This document shows, in pieces, positions 1 to 11,410 of a stretch of 64,000 nucleotides of DNA; position 1 is the stretch's first letter, and each line of letters opens with the position of its first letter. Source of the DNA: Oryzias latipes (taxonomy: Eukaryota > Chordata > Actinopteri > Beloniformes > Adrianichthyidae); contig NC_019863.2 in the NCBI RefSeq assembly GCF_002234675.1, positions 557,109 to 621,108 on the forward strand. Reading direction: 5' to 3'. A program made the translations under genes and the position numbers. The notes under the pieces are model-generated. The model saw only the letters and a list, made by a program, of their open reading frames with translations, did no database searches and was not told the origin of the DNA.

Positions 1-7
1 AGTTCAC

Positions 8-165
8 CACTGTTGTTTTTCCACATCCAAAGAATCCAAAGGGAACATTCTTAGAACATTCTAGACACTGGATGGTCACATGACTTTATTCAAAGTCTGT
101 CCACACATTGGACTGGAATGATGGACTGATGATGTCATCACATGTGTTTTGTCTGCTGTGATGCA
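8..165. repeat. Interspersed repeat copy, cut by the window start
   Basis: The first ~160 bases are nearly the reverse complement of about 52,770-52,930 in this window (shared landmarks: a block reading ccaaagaatccaaagggaac and another containing tggatggtcacatgac). The second copy lies in a hAT-like unit starting near 52,605, so this is probably the truncated end of the same family. No coding potential is seen. Confidence 0.75.
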
Positions 166-660
166 CTTGGGTTTATTTTACTTTAACGGAACACAATCCG
201 AAGTTTTCTTTTTCCAAATTAGATGCAATTGATTCATTTCATTTGGAAAGGATTGTATAATTGTATAGACTGATTTGATTAACAATATGCCAGCGTGGCT
301 TCAGTACTATTGACTACATTTTTGGAATCCATTAGTGGAAAACATGAACTAATTAAATAAATATTGCGCCCTCTACACTGGATGCCGTATTTCTACATTT
401 CCTTGTTTACCATCAACTGATTCGGGCATTGAAGCCCTCCATCAATGTTATTACTCCCATTCACTTAGAGCAATATGGGCAACAAATTTTAATTTAAACA
501 CCCTCAAAACATTCACCAAAACTTGTCCTTTGCCTCTGAAAAAGAATCATTGGTTACAATTCTTTTACTAAAAATTGGAGAAGATTCAAAAGGAACAAAC
601 CAATTGTGGTGGTTTATGTTAGTCTAGTACTAACACTGTAAACATGGAACAATTCAAACC
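166..660. other. AT-rich intergenic stretch, nothing recognised
   Basis: No open frame, exon-like segment with good splice sites, or clear repeat termini were recognised between the first repeat and the Tc1 element. Confidence 0.5.
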
Positions 661-668
661 AGGGAGTA

Positions 669-2266
669 TACAGTCAGGACCATAAATATTTGGACAGAGA
701 CAAATTCTATGTTTCTTTACATCACCACAGTAAATTTTAAATCAAACAACTCAGATGCCATTGAAGTGCAGACTTTCAGCTTTTATTCCATGGGTTGAAC
801 AAAAAGATTGCATCAAAATGTGAAAAACTAAAGCATTTTTTAAACACAATCCCTTCATTTCATGGGCTGGTAAGTAATTGGACAAATGACTTCCATGCTA
901 TTGCATGGGCAGGTGTGGGCAATTCCCTTATTATGTCATTATGAGTGAAGCAGATAAAAGGCCTGGAGTTGATTAGAGGACTCGTGCTTGCATTTTGAAG
1001 ATTTTTATCTGTGAACAGACAACATGCGGTCAAAAGAGCTCCCCATGCAGGTGAAAGGAGCCATCATTAAGCTGAGAAAACAGAAAAAACATCAAACCAG
1101 AAATTGCTACAGTATTAGGAGTGGCTAAATCAACAGTGTGGTACATCCTGAGAAAGAAAGAAAGAAAGCTCTGGTGAACCCAGCAACGCAAAAAGACCTG
1201 GACGTCCACGGAAGACAACAGTGGTGGATGATGGCAGAATCATTTCCATGGTGAAGAGGAACCCGTTCACAACAGCCAACCAAGTGAACAACACTCTCCA
1301 GGAGGTAGGTGTATCAATATCCAAGTCTACCATCAAAAGACGACTGCATGAAAGTAGATCCAGAGAGTACACTGCAAGATGCAAGCCACTCATAAGCCTC
1401 AAGAATAGGAAGGCTAGATTGGACTTTGCTAAAAAGCATCTAAAAAAGCCAGCACAGTTCTGGAAAAACATTCTTTGGACAGATTAAACCAAAATCAACC
1501 TCTACCAGAATGATGGCCAGAGAAAAGTATGGAGAAGGCGTGGAGAAGCTCCTGATCCAAAGCACACTACATCATCAGTAAAACACGGTGGAGGCAGTGT
1601 GATGGTCTGGGCCTGCATGGCTGCTAGTGGCACTGGGACACTAGTGTTTATTGATAACACAGGACAGAAGCAGCCCAATGAATTCTGAGGTGTTCAGAGA
1701 CAGACTGTCTGCACAGATCCAGGTGAATGCAGCCAAACTGATTGGACGGCGTTTCATAATCCAGATGGACAACGACCCAAAACATCCAGCCAAAGCAACT
1801 CAGGAGTTTATTAAAGCAAAGAAGTGGAACATTCTTGAATGGCCAAGTCAGTCACCTGATCTTAACCCAATTGAGCAGCATTTCACTTGTTGAAGACTAA
1901 ACTTCAGACAGAAAGGCCCACAAACAAACAGCAACTGAAAGCCGCTGCAGTAAAGGCCTGGCAGAGCATTCAGAAGGAGAAAACCCAGCATCTAGTGATG
2001 TCCATGAGTTCAAGACTTCAGGCTGTCATTGCCAACAAAGGCTTTTCAACCAAATATTAGGAATGACCATTTAGTTTTCACTTATTTCATTTGTCCAATT
2101 ACTTACCAGCCCATGAAATGAAGAGATTGTGTTTAAAAAATGCTTTAGTTTTTCACATTTTGATGCAATCTTTTTGTTCAACCCATGGAATAAAAGCTGA
2201 AAGTCTGCACTTCAATGGCATTTGAAAAAATATGTCTCTGTCCAAATATTTATGGTCCTGACTGCA
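669..2266 (+). mobile_element. Tc1-like transposon with long inverted terminal repeats, decayed
   Basis: The outer ends are inverted copies: 669-702 begins tacagtcaggaccataaat and 2233-2266 is its near-perfect reverse complement. Pairing continues inward to about 889 on the left and 2088 on the right, so each inverted repeat is roughly 180-220 bp, the long-IR layout of many fish Tc1 elements. The element lies at TA dinucleotides, as expected for the Tc1/mariner superfamily. Length is about 1.6 kb, the full size for the family. The enclosed transposase gene is broken, so the copy cannot move by itself, although its ends could still be recognised by a transposase supplied elsewhere. Confidence 0.93.
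1024..2060 (+). pseudogene. Tc1-like transposase pseudogene (DD34E)
   Basis: Reading from the ATG at 1024 gives the typical N-terminal start MRSKELPMQVKGAIIKLRKQ. The frame is then lost in the helix-turn-helix region, resumes at 1221 for about 88 codons, and is hit by a stop at 1485 directly after LWTD, the first catalytic aspartate. The second acidic block (MDNDPKH) and the third (SPDLNPIE) are present around 1770-1880, followed by another stop at 1891-1893; the homologous C-terminus can be followed to a stop at 2058-2060. Several frameshifts and at least two stops make it non-functional. Transposases of this family cut and paste the element through its terminal repeats. Confidence 0.92.
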
Positions 2267-2288
2267 TGTACCAGTAGCTTTGTTTCCT

Positions 2289-2924
2289 CAGGGCAATGTG
2301 GGCGGTCGCCCAGGGCGCAACCTCATTTGGCTCTTTTTGGCACAAGTTCCAAAAAACACAAAAACCAAAACAGCCTTTTCTTAGACTAAAACACCCATTT
2401 TCACGTAAATTTATCTATCATCTATCAATCTATCATGTCAACTGCTGCTAGAATGACAAACTACAACTCTTGAAATTAAATCAAACAATATTTTGCACTG
2501 AGTGGAAAACGCTGGAGGAGCGCATGGGGTTGGGGTGGGGGTTGAGCAACTCCCAACTCCAGAGGCTGTGAACAGGTAGAGAAGTGAAGCCAAAGGAAAG
2601 TGACCGGAATAAGTCATTCATGATTGGTGTCAGGGTTGTAATCAGATCAAGAAAAAAAGAATTTTACCAGAAGCACCCTTCAGAAAGAAAACACAAACTG
2701 ATGTGTATTAAGTGGGAACTAACTACACACTAGATCTGAATTGTGAATTCTACTATAAAATTATAATATACTAATGATTAATAAATTAAAATAAATAATG
2801 TTTTGTTCTTGTGTTTGTATGTTTGCATGCTTTGAGTTATTGAGGGCGGGGCTGGAAAAGAGCATGGGTGTGTGGGGGGGGTCAGTGTCTCGCCCAGGGC
2901 GTCAAACTAGCCAGACCGCCTCTG
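2289..2924 (-). mobile_element. hAT-like non-autonomous element, degenerate
   Basis: The right end, read on the minus strand, starts cagaggcggtctggctag and contains gccctgggcgagacactg; the left end reads cagggcaatgtgggcggtcg. Similar 'ccctgggcga' ends flank the 35,726-37,166 element, whose 8-bp target duplication marks it as hAT. The interior shares a short block with about 37,340-37,380 (agactaa-a-caccca). No coding frame remains and no target duplication was found here. Confidence 0.6.
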
Positions 2925-3894
2925 ATAAGTACTCATGACTCCTATATAGGAAGTAAGAACCTTTCAGAGATGTGAGGCAAACATTCTCTATAAGCTGACC
3001 TTCACACCAACAGCTGAACTTTTTCCCTCATGTGAATGTTTGGGGCTTCATATCTCTCTCTGTATCTTAGAGGAACAGTTGCAGAAAAAAAATACTTAAT
3101 GAATGCAAGTGAGACGCTGGAAACATGATCCTCCATAAAACACTATAGGGTTAAACAGAGAGCACGTCCCTGAAGAAAACCATCTGTCCCTAGGTGCATT
3201 TTTTCAGCGTGAATCTCAGTTTGCTTTCAGACAAAGCACGAGAACGGCTAAGATGTAATAAAAAACCAAGACAACAACAGGACTTCCATGCAAGGTTCCT
3301 ATTGACACGAATGCCTACATTACTGACTCAAACAAATGTGAGTGTTGCTAAAACACGGGACAGCGTGCCCCAGTACGACATTTAGAGAGGCAGGATGAAC
3401 CTCCAGACAGAGCTGCATTACAGTCTTCATCACACACCATTCCAACGGTAAATGGGCCTTTGGATTGCAGCCTACATGCATTGTCTCTTTCTTTCAGACT
3501 CTGAAAGGCCTCTGTTTTCCCCGAGGCATCTGCCTACCGAGCCCTCGCTCTTTCCCTGCTGTCCTGGCAGGAACAGCGACATAGAAACCCGCCTTTAAGG
3601 AAATGAGGTGTTCCTGTAGATAATGGTGCAGCACTGGAACAATGATTTATGGGATGCATCATGAGAAAATACGTTTGATTTACAACCACTGGGCTCACTC
3701 ATTCTGAAAGGATCAATTATTGGTGCCCGCCGCAGCGTCTGCGGGATGTTAATGCGCTGCAGCTAAATGGAAAGCTATGTCTTAAACTCCTGCTGTGTAA
3801 GCAAGACAAAGGATTGTGGGAATCACGAGAACAAGTGGCTCCTTTCATATGAGACACCCCCCCAAATGAGTCCTCATGATGGGGCTGCACTCGA
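2925..3894. other. Non-coding stretch, likely intron or 3' side of the mucin-like gene
   Basis: This lies downstream (minus-strand sense) of the third exon of the mucin-like gene. No convincing membrane-spanning exon could be recognised on the minus strand, so the remaining exons are either unrecognised here or outside the window. Short open frames on the plus strand show no family resemblance. Confidence 0.4.
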
Positions 3895-3900
3895 ACTTAC

Positions 3901-5898
3901 TCTTCACAGGATGGCTGCTGACGGCTCCATCCGGTTTGTTGGTGGCGCTGCTTCTGCTGCTGTTTGCTGAGGAGGTGCTGGTGGAGGAGTTTGGAGGAGC
4001 AGCAGAGGTCTCTGTCCAGCTGCTGGTGGTGGTGATGGTGTTGTAAACCAACAGATGTGTTGTTAAATTCATCTGACTTGCTTCAACCGATATGAGGGAA
4101 CCTGGAGACACAGGAACCACTCAAAGAAATGCAGAAACCACAAGGAACCACAGACAGAGACTTGGACTCACGACAGACTTGACTCTGACATGCAGACTTG
4201 AGACTTGACGTCTGGGACTTGGTGTCAGTGTTCATTTGTTCCTTCTTATTTTATATGTCAGGACATCACTGTTAGGTCCAGAAATGTTTAAGGCTTTTGT
4301 ACTGACGATGCAGAAACATCAGCTGCCTGTGTCGGTGTCACATGTTTTAAAGTAGTTTATGGGTAATTTGTGACAATGAAATAATCATTTTACTATACAA
4401 ATACAAGTCTTGACTTGGATTTTTCACCAAAGACTTCAAATGAAAGTCCCACTCCGATCATCTTTTGATCTATTTTCAGAGCAGTCTTTCAGTTACGATG
4501 AATTTAGCCTAAATCAAAAAACTGACGTCATTTTCCAGGACATAGTTTCTGATGAGCGGCAGGAGTTCAGTAGAAATTCTGAGTTGTGGGCAGAACTGTT
4601 GGTGCAGAGTAAGCCTGCCCCTACATCCCATCATCCATCTGTTTACTTGTTCTCCTGCTAGCTTACAGTCCCTGACACATCCAACCTAACAAAAATAGCA
4701 GCAACATCAGAACTTTCCAGTCACACAGTTCTGATCCAGATTCCAGCTTAGACCAGGAAAATGAAGACGTTCATGGATCAGTTTGTCTGCAAGCAGATGC
4801 ATCAGAATGGAGCAGAGCAGGGGCCTTGTGGCTTGCTGTTGCAGGTTCTACACCACACCTACACCTTCCAAACTGAATTGTTTTTTCTGCTCCTGATTCA
4901 CAATAAACTGAATAAAGAAAGTCAGAAATGCAATTTTTGAGTTAGAATTTCTATATATGTGACCTCCGTCATCAGAAAAGGTCATTAGAGCATGTTAGAA
5001 ACACCATTTCCATCAGAGGGGGGCTTTATAAAAAGACTTTCAACTTGCAAAAAGGGACTAGAGAGCAACAAACCCTTGCAGGACGATGAATTCTGGCAGT
5101 AGCACAACAACAGGTTGTGAGGTTTAATGGAGGAGCAATTTGTTGCACCTTCCCATTAAAAACTTACTATTAGATGCAGGGATGTTAGTTGCAGCTGCAA
5201 TTCCGTCAGTGGATGTCCCAGAGCTCTTACTGACAGCGTTTGGAGTAGCAGTGAGCCTCTGCTTGGTGGAAATACTGGCTTCAATGACTGCTGAGGAGCT
5301 CAGCATCGCAGCAAAAGTCAAAAGAGAGCCTGCAGAAGAGAAAACACAGAGGCAACCCTCCCATTAAAGACAGGACAGACCACGCAGGCTCAAAGGTTCT
5401 CCACAAAACTTATCGTCAGAAACCTAAACATTCAGGAGACAATGTTGAAATTTGACTTTTGCTAAAGTGCTGAGACAAATGTCTGAGCTGTGGGCATTTC
5501 TGACAAATGTCTGGCCATGTGATCTGGTCCTTCGCCTGACGGAGATGGAGACTGGCTATTCCTGGAAGCAAACAGTGGTTAACCGGGTCAAAGAGCCACT
5601 AAAAGGATGAGACTAAAGCACAATTACTGCAGCAGGACAGGCAAAGACAGAGGAGCAGCTCTGAGTCCCAATTATGAAGAGAAGCTCATTAAAGCCGGAA
5701 AAAGAACAAATATTGCTTTGTCAAATCACAAATGTTGACAAATGGATATTATTTAACAGCATATTTATTTAAAATAAGGAAAAACTTCACCACCAACCCC
5801 CCCTGATCTCTTAACGTTCATTTGTAAAGATCAGACATTCTGTCCAGAAAGAGTTACTCACTGATCAGAAGAAGAATATCCCAGAAAATCCGAGTCAT
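3901..5898 (-). CDS. Mucin-like secreted or membrane protein, 5' three exons (partial)
   Basis: Three exons join in frame on the minus strand. Exon 1 (5898-5862) starts MTRIFWDILLLI, exon 2 (5329-5168) continues SLLTFAAML and then a Ser/Thr/Ala-rich stretch, and exon 3 (4101-3901) is again Ser/Thr-rich with N-glycosylation sequons (NLT, NSS). All junctions have good signals: donors gtgagt, gtaagt, gtaagt; acceptors ctgcag and ctccag. Exons 2 and 3 are both phase 1-1, the symmetrical class common in extracellular proteins. The product so far is about 133 aa: a signal peptide, then a low-complexity, heavily O-glycosylatable stalk. No transmembrane exon was found, so the gene is incomplete here. 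Small sialomucins (CD164, TMEM123 and podoplanin types) have this architecture, but no family motif allows a name. The exon structure is fairly secure; the function is unknown. Confidence 0.68.
4430..4925 (+). repeat. Interspersed repeat family A, copy 1 (plus)
   Basis: Starts near a 'gtcccactccgatcatcttt' block and contains 'cagagtaagcctgcc' and 'gagcagagcagggg-cttgtggcttgctgt'. The same landmarks recur in the same orientation at 27,850-28,370 and reversed at 13,480-13,990 and 41,700-42,005. The family ends are weakly inverted (cccactcc at one end, its complement at the other), suggesting a MITE. It sits in an intron of the mucin-like gene. Confidence 0.75.
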
Positions 5899-6130
5899 TG
5901 CTCCAACCGGGGGTTTGAAGAGCAGCTTTACGGTAACGCAGGCGTCTTCAGAAACCTCATGAGGGATTCAGGCTCCGGGATGAGCAACGGACGCAGCGAC
6001 GACCGAACCCAGCGAGCACCGGCCAGACCTGCCGAGCGGCGGGGGCAGAAGCATCGGATCCTCCGGATCTTTACGCGCAGCAGGATCTTCTGCGGCTTTG
6101 ATCAACCAATATAATCAATATTATCACGAT
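5899..6130 (-). promoter_or_regulatory. GC-rich promoter and 5' UTR of the mucin-like gene
   Basis: Immediately upstream of the ATG at 5898 the sequence changes from AT-rich to GC-rich with many CpG (for example cgacgaccgaacccagcgagc near 5996). A CCAAT box occurs on the plus strand near 6106 and an inverted one near 6228. This is typical of a vertebrate CpG-type promoter. The transcription start is not determinable from sequence alone. Confidence 0.5.
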
Positions 6131-6494
6131 TATTATTCTTATTATTATGGCTTTCCTCTCCAAAGTCTCGAGCGTTGAACTTCACGCTGCTCAATTGAGG
6201 AAACTCAAGCAAGGCTGTCAGAGTGGACCAATTAGAGACGGAGGGGGAGGGGGAGGAGACACCTCCACACCCAACTAATTACGCGCGCGCTACGGTTTCC
6301 GTTTGAGGGTCCAATCACACCTGCAGCTGATTAAATGATACACAACAACAGCATTTATTATTATTAATATTATTATTTGACAACAATTTTCAATTTTCAG
6401 GTTACATTCATTTGTAAATATTAACGCCTCAGAACAGAAAACAAGAATAAACATTTCAATGAGAACAGAAAACTAAAAATAGGGTCACACAATG

Positions 6495-6594
<100 letters not shown>

Positions 6595-6599
6595 AATCT

Positions 6600-7525
6600 G
6601 TACCAAAAGTAAGGAAAAATACTTTAAGTTACTTGTTATATACTTTCTAAATATTTTAACGTTAAAATGATCATTTTTAGTCAGAAGAAAGTTAGTTCAG
6701 TTTAGTTAGTATACATCCTACACTACACATACATGGTCTATAGAATACTTTCTACGCTATTACTCAAGTACACTTCATAAAATTAATTTATTCATTTTGC
6801 TAAAAGTAATGAGCAGGTCTGACCCTAAAGAGGATCAGATTTGTGAGTTTTTTTACTCTAAAGAATTGTTTCTTTTTATTACGGACACCTTTGTTTGACA
6901 AGGATGCAATGCAACAGAGAACATCCTGAATACATGGGTTTAGATGTTAAAGTCAGCTCCCAGCAGATATGTAAAAACGGCTTTCTCAAAGCAGAATGAA
7001 GCTGATCATCTACATTTTAATAATCAGTTCAAACTAGCACTAACAGCTAGTGATGCCCTCCATCCGTCTGCTCCTTCTGACTGTGATCTATGGATCTGCC
7101 ATGTTCTGGGCCTGGAAGTGACCAGCTAACCACAGCTCCCTCTGCTGGACACATTCAGTGTTCATTTAAAAAAAGAGGAGAATGAGGAAGAAAAAAGGAA
7201 TAGTTACGTTTTTATTTATATAAATATATTTCTTCTTTTTTTCAGAGCTACAGGGAAATGTTTTCACTATGAATGCAAAAGATTGTGGTTTTAGTCTGTA
7301 CATGAAGTGTCTGTGGTGGCGAGTTTGGGTTTCTTTATAACAAAGATGGTGTCCAACTCCAATATAATGGGTCTAATGTGAAAGTGCAAATGTGGGTCAC
7401 AGTTGATCAGACCCTGTCCAAAAACAGTAAGATATCATGGAAAAGTGTGTTCATTTTTATAATTCAATTAATTAAACTTTTATAGAAAACAGATTCGGGG
7501 CCCACTGTCAAATTGATTTCAATTA
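6600..7525. other. AT-rich intergenic stretch, nothing recognised
   Basis: Only short unsupported frames; no repeat termini or exon-like segments identified. Confidence 0.45.
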
Positions 7526-7556
7526 CCGTATTTTCATGACCATAAGGCGCACTTAA

Positions 7557-7768
7557 CCCTTGTGCTATCTTAGATACCCCCCCCCCCCCCCTTTACATTG
7601 AGGTGTTCTCCCTACCATGACAAACCGGGACAAAGGTGGAAAGATTTCATGTAATCCATGGACACCAGTGAAGATCACAAATCATTGAAGAAAAAAGGTT
7701 CAGAGCACTGTCTAGTGGGTCTAGATGACCCAACTCCCAATGTTAAAGTGCCTAGGATAGCACAAGGG
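7557..7768. mobile_element. piggyBac-like MITE (212 bp)
   Basis: Terminal inverted repeats cccttgtgctatc at the left and gatagcacaaggg at the right are perfect complements. The left flank is TTAA and the right flank TTAC, one change from the TTAA target duplication used by piggyBac. It is inserted in the left arm of the pogo-like element, so it is younger than that copy. It contains a poly-C run and no gene. Confidence 0.8.
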
Positions 7769-7939
7769 TTACAAGTCTTAAATTTTCTCCAAAATTTAGG
7801 GGGCGCCCTATGAGGCAGTGCGCTTAATGTGTTGTTGTGGGACGTAGAAGAAGAAGATGGCATGAGAACGGGGGAGGGAGGTGTGGGTGTGAACAACATT
7901 GTTTAGAACATTGCTGAAGAACAGTTTAAACTGCAGCTA

Positions 7940-8565
7940 TCAGCTACAATGAGGAACATGGGAGCAGCTGCAGAGAATTCAAGATAAATGACTTCCATGG
8001 TTCACAAGTGGAGGAAGCTGGAAAACGAACTCTGACGGTCAAGATGACGCAGCTGAGTTTCCGCGGACAGAGGAAGCTTTGCTTTTGTATTATGAAACGC
8101 CATCATCTTTCCATCCTGGCAAGGATTACGGTGCTGCAGTGATTTCCAGTGGGTTACATTGAAAAGCTGTTCATCTTCCGCTCATACTGCAGTAAAAAGA
8201 TCGCAGACAAACACCTCCAGCCCAGCCGAATCACCGACATGGACGTGGCGCCGCGGACTTTAACATTCCTGTGAGTGTTAATGTAGCAGCGCGGTAGGAT
8301 ATGGCTTTTATTGTTGTGGGAGGCAGCGCCGGGCGAGTTACGCCACACTTTGTGAATGGATTGTAGGAGCTTGGGCTGACGTGTCTGCTTGCCCTGCTTT
8401 CCAAGTACAGAAAAGCCGGCATCATTGATGAGGAGGATGACGGCAACGAGACAGACTCTGACAATGATGAAAGGGAACCTGGCGTGGGAGGTAGAAATGT
8501 AGCCCAGTTGTTCATTTCAGACACAGAAGATGAGGACTTTGATGGATTCTTGGATGCTGATTGAT
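7940..8565 (+). pseudogene. Pogo-like transposase remnant
   Basis: Pieces of a transposase can be followed in several frames. Near 8000 is a DNA-binding-domain fragment (KWRKLENEL then, after a frameshift, VKMTQLSFRGQRKL). Near 8155-8275 a fragment reads GYIEKLFIF... and ITDMDVAP, and at 8405-8565 a tail rich in Asp/Glu ends in a stop at 8563-8565. The catalytic core is too damaged to score. It is not a host gene. Confidence 0.5.
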
Positions 8566-9577
8566 GACTGAAAAAATACAAAATCACAACCAACTCAGTT
8601 TTGCTCCCCCTGCCTTTTTTAAACACAAACTGCTGTTGTTGAATGAGTGTGTGTGTGTATGCTGAAGCCGGTGTGTCTGTGCTCACGAGTGTGCAGTAAG
8701 GAGGGGGGCAGGAGTGTGAGTGAATTTTTGTGACTGATTTACAGAAAATCAGCAATAAAGAAAATTCCTCTAAAGAAGGGAGACTGGTTCTTTTATGAAC
8801 CCGCTCTGGAGGGTCTGAGGGTCCAAACGGGTAGTGAACCCCGAAGGAAGATCCGCCATCGGCCCTGGAGAGGATCTCCCCTGCGTTTTCCGACCACGGT
8901 CAGAAACGTCATTGCAGGAAAGGTTCAACACTAGCATGCATGTATTACAGGTATGTGTTAACGTGCCTGCGCCCTGACACCCGGTGCGCTTTTTGTATGT
9001 GTCAAATACTGAAAAATCCCCCATAGCTGAGACTGCGCCCTGTAACCCAGTGTGCCCTGTGGTTGGGAAAATATTTGTATATTTCTGTATGAATTGGGGT
9101 TTCAGCTCACAAAACCCATGAGAACATGATTTCAGAAAAGTGGAAAACTGTGAAGAAATCACTTTTTCTATCTCCATTTAAAAAAAAGGCAAAGACTGAG
9201 ATTATGATCACATCAATCAAAATAAAGTACCTTCAAGATGATCTGTCCATCTTCAATCCTTCAATAGTGTGTGCAGACGTCAGATTTCCTCTTCCTGCTG
9301 GAAGAGGAAATCTACATCATCATCAAATCATCATTTTTATATTTTTAAGAAAACAAACTGATGAATTAAACTGAAAAAAGGAACACCTACTGTATATCAA
9401 TATTTTATATCAAAAAACATTTGAGATCATCATTCCTTCCATTTCTGTAGCCATCCATGAGATGTAGATGTGTGTCTGTCTCTGTGTGACCAAACTGCTC
9501 CAGCATCATCACGCTTTAGCATTTCCAGCTCCTTCTCCAGGAGTCTAAGGTTCAGACATCACAACGTTACCCTAAAT

Positions 9578-11116
9578 CGGGGGTCGGCAACCCGCGGCTC
9601 AGGTAGCCGCATGCGGCTCTTAAGTGCTGCCCTAGTGGCTCCCTGGAGCATTTTCAAAAATGTTTGAAAATGTAAAAAGATGGGGGAGGGAAATATATTT
9701 TTAATATATATATTTAAATATAATTTAATATGGTTTATGTAGGAGGAAAAACAAGACACAAACATTCTTAACATTTTCCAATGCTGTAAGACTGTGTAGA
9801 ATAATTATTGTGACGCCCAGCAGGTACGTCACTTGCAGCGGGAAAAACGGGAGTCACGCTGTCAAAAATGTTGAGCTGTCAATCAAGTGGCAGCGCTAGA
9901 AAACTGTCGGTGTCCCATACAGCACACGACTCCGAACAGCCTCTGACAGGAGAAGGAGGAGGCAGAAAGAGAAGCTGAGAGCGCAGTCTCTTTTTGGCCA
10001 ATCAAGCCCGTTTATTTTGAACACACACAACATTGAACATTGCACAGCGGTCATCAACCACTCCCCCTTCCACACTCATGGTGCAACATAAAGAAACAGC
10101 ATAACAGGAAGCATAAACTAAGGTGGAACAACAAAACTACCATATGAAAAGAAAATGTGGGCAAACAGAAATGCTCATGCTCAGCCCTAATTAGATCAAG
10201 AGACCGCATCCCACAATCCCCTGCTGCTAACAGACCTAAAATGCACGTGACCGCCACTACAATTTCAACATTTCTGTCAACGAAAATTTGCGTCATAGCC
10301 TGCGACACACGTTTCTACCAGCAGGGCTTTTTTTATTTTTATTTTACTACTCGACTGCTGAGCAGGTGGCTGATGTAAATGGAACCACCGTCAGTTCCGT
10401 GCATTGGTTGATGAAGTTGAAAGCAAATATTCTGATCTCCTGCTACACAACAAAGTCCGATGGCTGTCCAGCGGGGACGTTTTGCGTCACTTTGTCATCT
10501 GTTTCGAACACGTGAAAACATTCCTGAAAAGCAAAGACCTGAACTACCCGCAACTGGAAGATCCTGTGGCTGAAAAGCTGCACTTTTTGGTGGATATGAC
10601 TGTGACAAACACCTAAACGAGCTGATGAAAGTCTGCAGGCGCCGCAAATGCTTGAAGCTGTTCTGTCATTCCAGCGCAAGCTGACTGTCATGGGGCATGT
10701 CATCACTCACGTTCCATTTTTTATTGTTTTGTGTTCAAATCCTCAAAATAAAAATGACATCAAAAGTTGGATTTCTTTATTACATTTCTTTAATTATATC
10801 AAAGCAATGAAACATAATTCATTGATATTGTAATGAAGTCAAACTTGCACAACAGAGCAGTCACGTGACGCGTCGTTCTCCGCAGAATGCACTGCAGGGC
10901 AAACAAACATTTAATCATGAATCTTCATTATATATTTGTAGCAACTTAGTTATTTTGATAGTAGGCTAATAGAGCTAATATAGATACATATTGCATGTGT
11001 TGCCTTCATTATAAGGCTTAAATAGGGCTTTTAATATTTAGCGGCTCCAGACATATTTGTTTTTTGTTTTTTTCGTCCAATTTGGCTCTTTCAACATTTT
11101 GGGTTGCCGAACCCTG
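9578..11116 (+). mobile_element. hAT-like element with transposase fragment
   Basis: Ends are gggggtcggcaacccgcggc on the left and ttgggttgccgaaccctg on the right, inverted relative to each other, the 'ggtcggcaaccc' end type of a common vertebrate hAT family. The flanks ccctaaat (9570-9577) and ccctgaat differ by one base and may be the 8-bp target duplication if the right boundary is read slightly shorter. The interior includes a ~300 bp block near 10,000-10,290 that looks unrelated and may be a later insertion. Confidence 0.7.
10402..10710 (+). pseudogene. hAT transposase fragment (Charlie/GTF2IRD2-like type)
   Basis: Frame from about 10,404 reads VDEVESKYSDLLLHNKVRWL, then SSGDVLRHF and DPVAEKLHFLVDMT, followed after a frameshift by HLNELMKV and by MLEAVLSFQRKLTVMG. 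This is the conserved middle of hAT transposases related to those domesticated in GTF2IRD2-like and FAM200-like proteins. Only about 100 codons remain, with frameshifts; both ends are missing. It is not functional. Confidence 0.8.
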
Positions 11117-11299
11117 AATGTACAACTTTCCACATTTAGACAACACATTTTGCCCCAGAATGCTCCGCTGGTAAAGAGATTTCAAAGAAGTGCATAGATT
11201 ATTAAAGATATGTCACAGATTAAGCTGCTCCTGCAGACTTGTGGGTGTTTCTATCTGAAAATGCTTCTTTCCTTCTTTACAAAAGGGAAAGCTCAGAGA

Positions 11300-11410
11300 A
11301 AGACTGAGACTTTGAACAGACGGAAACATTAACTCTAGTCACGCCTTGTCTTCTTTTGTGAGGCGGGCAGATTGAGCTCTGTCAGACTCCGTCAGGTCTC
11401 TGCTTCAGCC
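11300..11410 (+). promoter_or_regulatory. Putative slc2a11 promoter and 5' UTR
   Basis: The ATG at 11411 lies in gccATGg, a good Kozak context, and is followed after seven codons by a gtaagc donor. No TATA box or clear initiator stands out upstream; an upstream noncoding exon cannot be excluded. Confidence 0.35.

Larger units (their letters stand above)
7526..9074 (+). mobile_element. Pogo/Tigger-like transposon, degenerate, with nested MITE
   Basis: The left end reads ccgtattttcatgaccataa then ggcgcac; the right end near 9025-9074 is a decayed inverted copy (actgcgccctgtaacccagtg...). The left end is preceded by TA. Inside are remnants of a pogo-like transposase: near 7995-8060 frameshifted pieces matching a helix-turn-helix segment (KWRKLENEL, SFRGQRKL), and near 8440-8565 an acidic C-terminus ending DTEDEDFDGF, which I associate with fish pogo-like proteins. 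The left arm is interrupted at 7557-7768 by another element. Superfamily placement rests on these remnants. Confidence 0.65.

Noticed and set aside
8231-8755. 174-codon minus-strand frame
   Set aside because: Opposite to the pogo-like transposase remnant and compositionally odd (Ser/Thr/Pro); explained by the complement of an acidic tail.
10000-10290. Possible solo LTR inside the hAT-like element
   Set aside because: The block looks foreign to its surroundings, but no TG...CA borders with a short target duplication could be shown.
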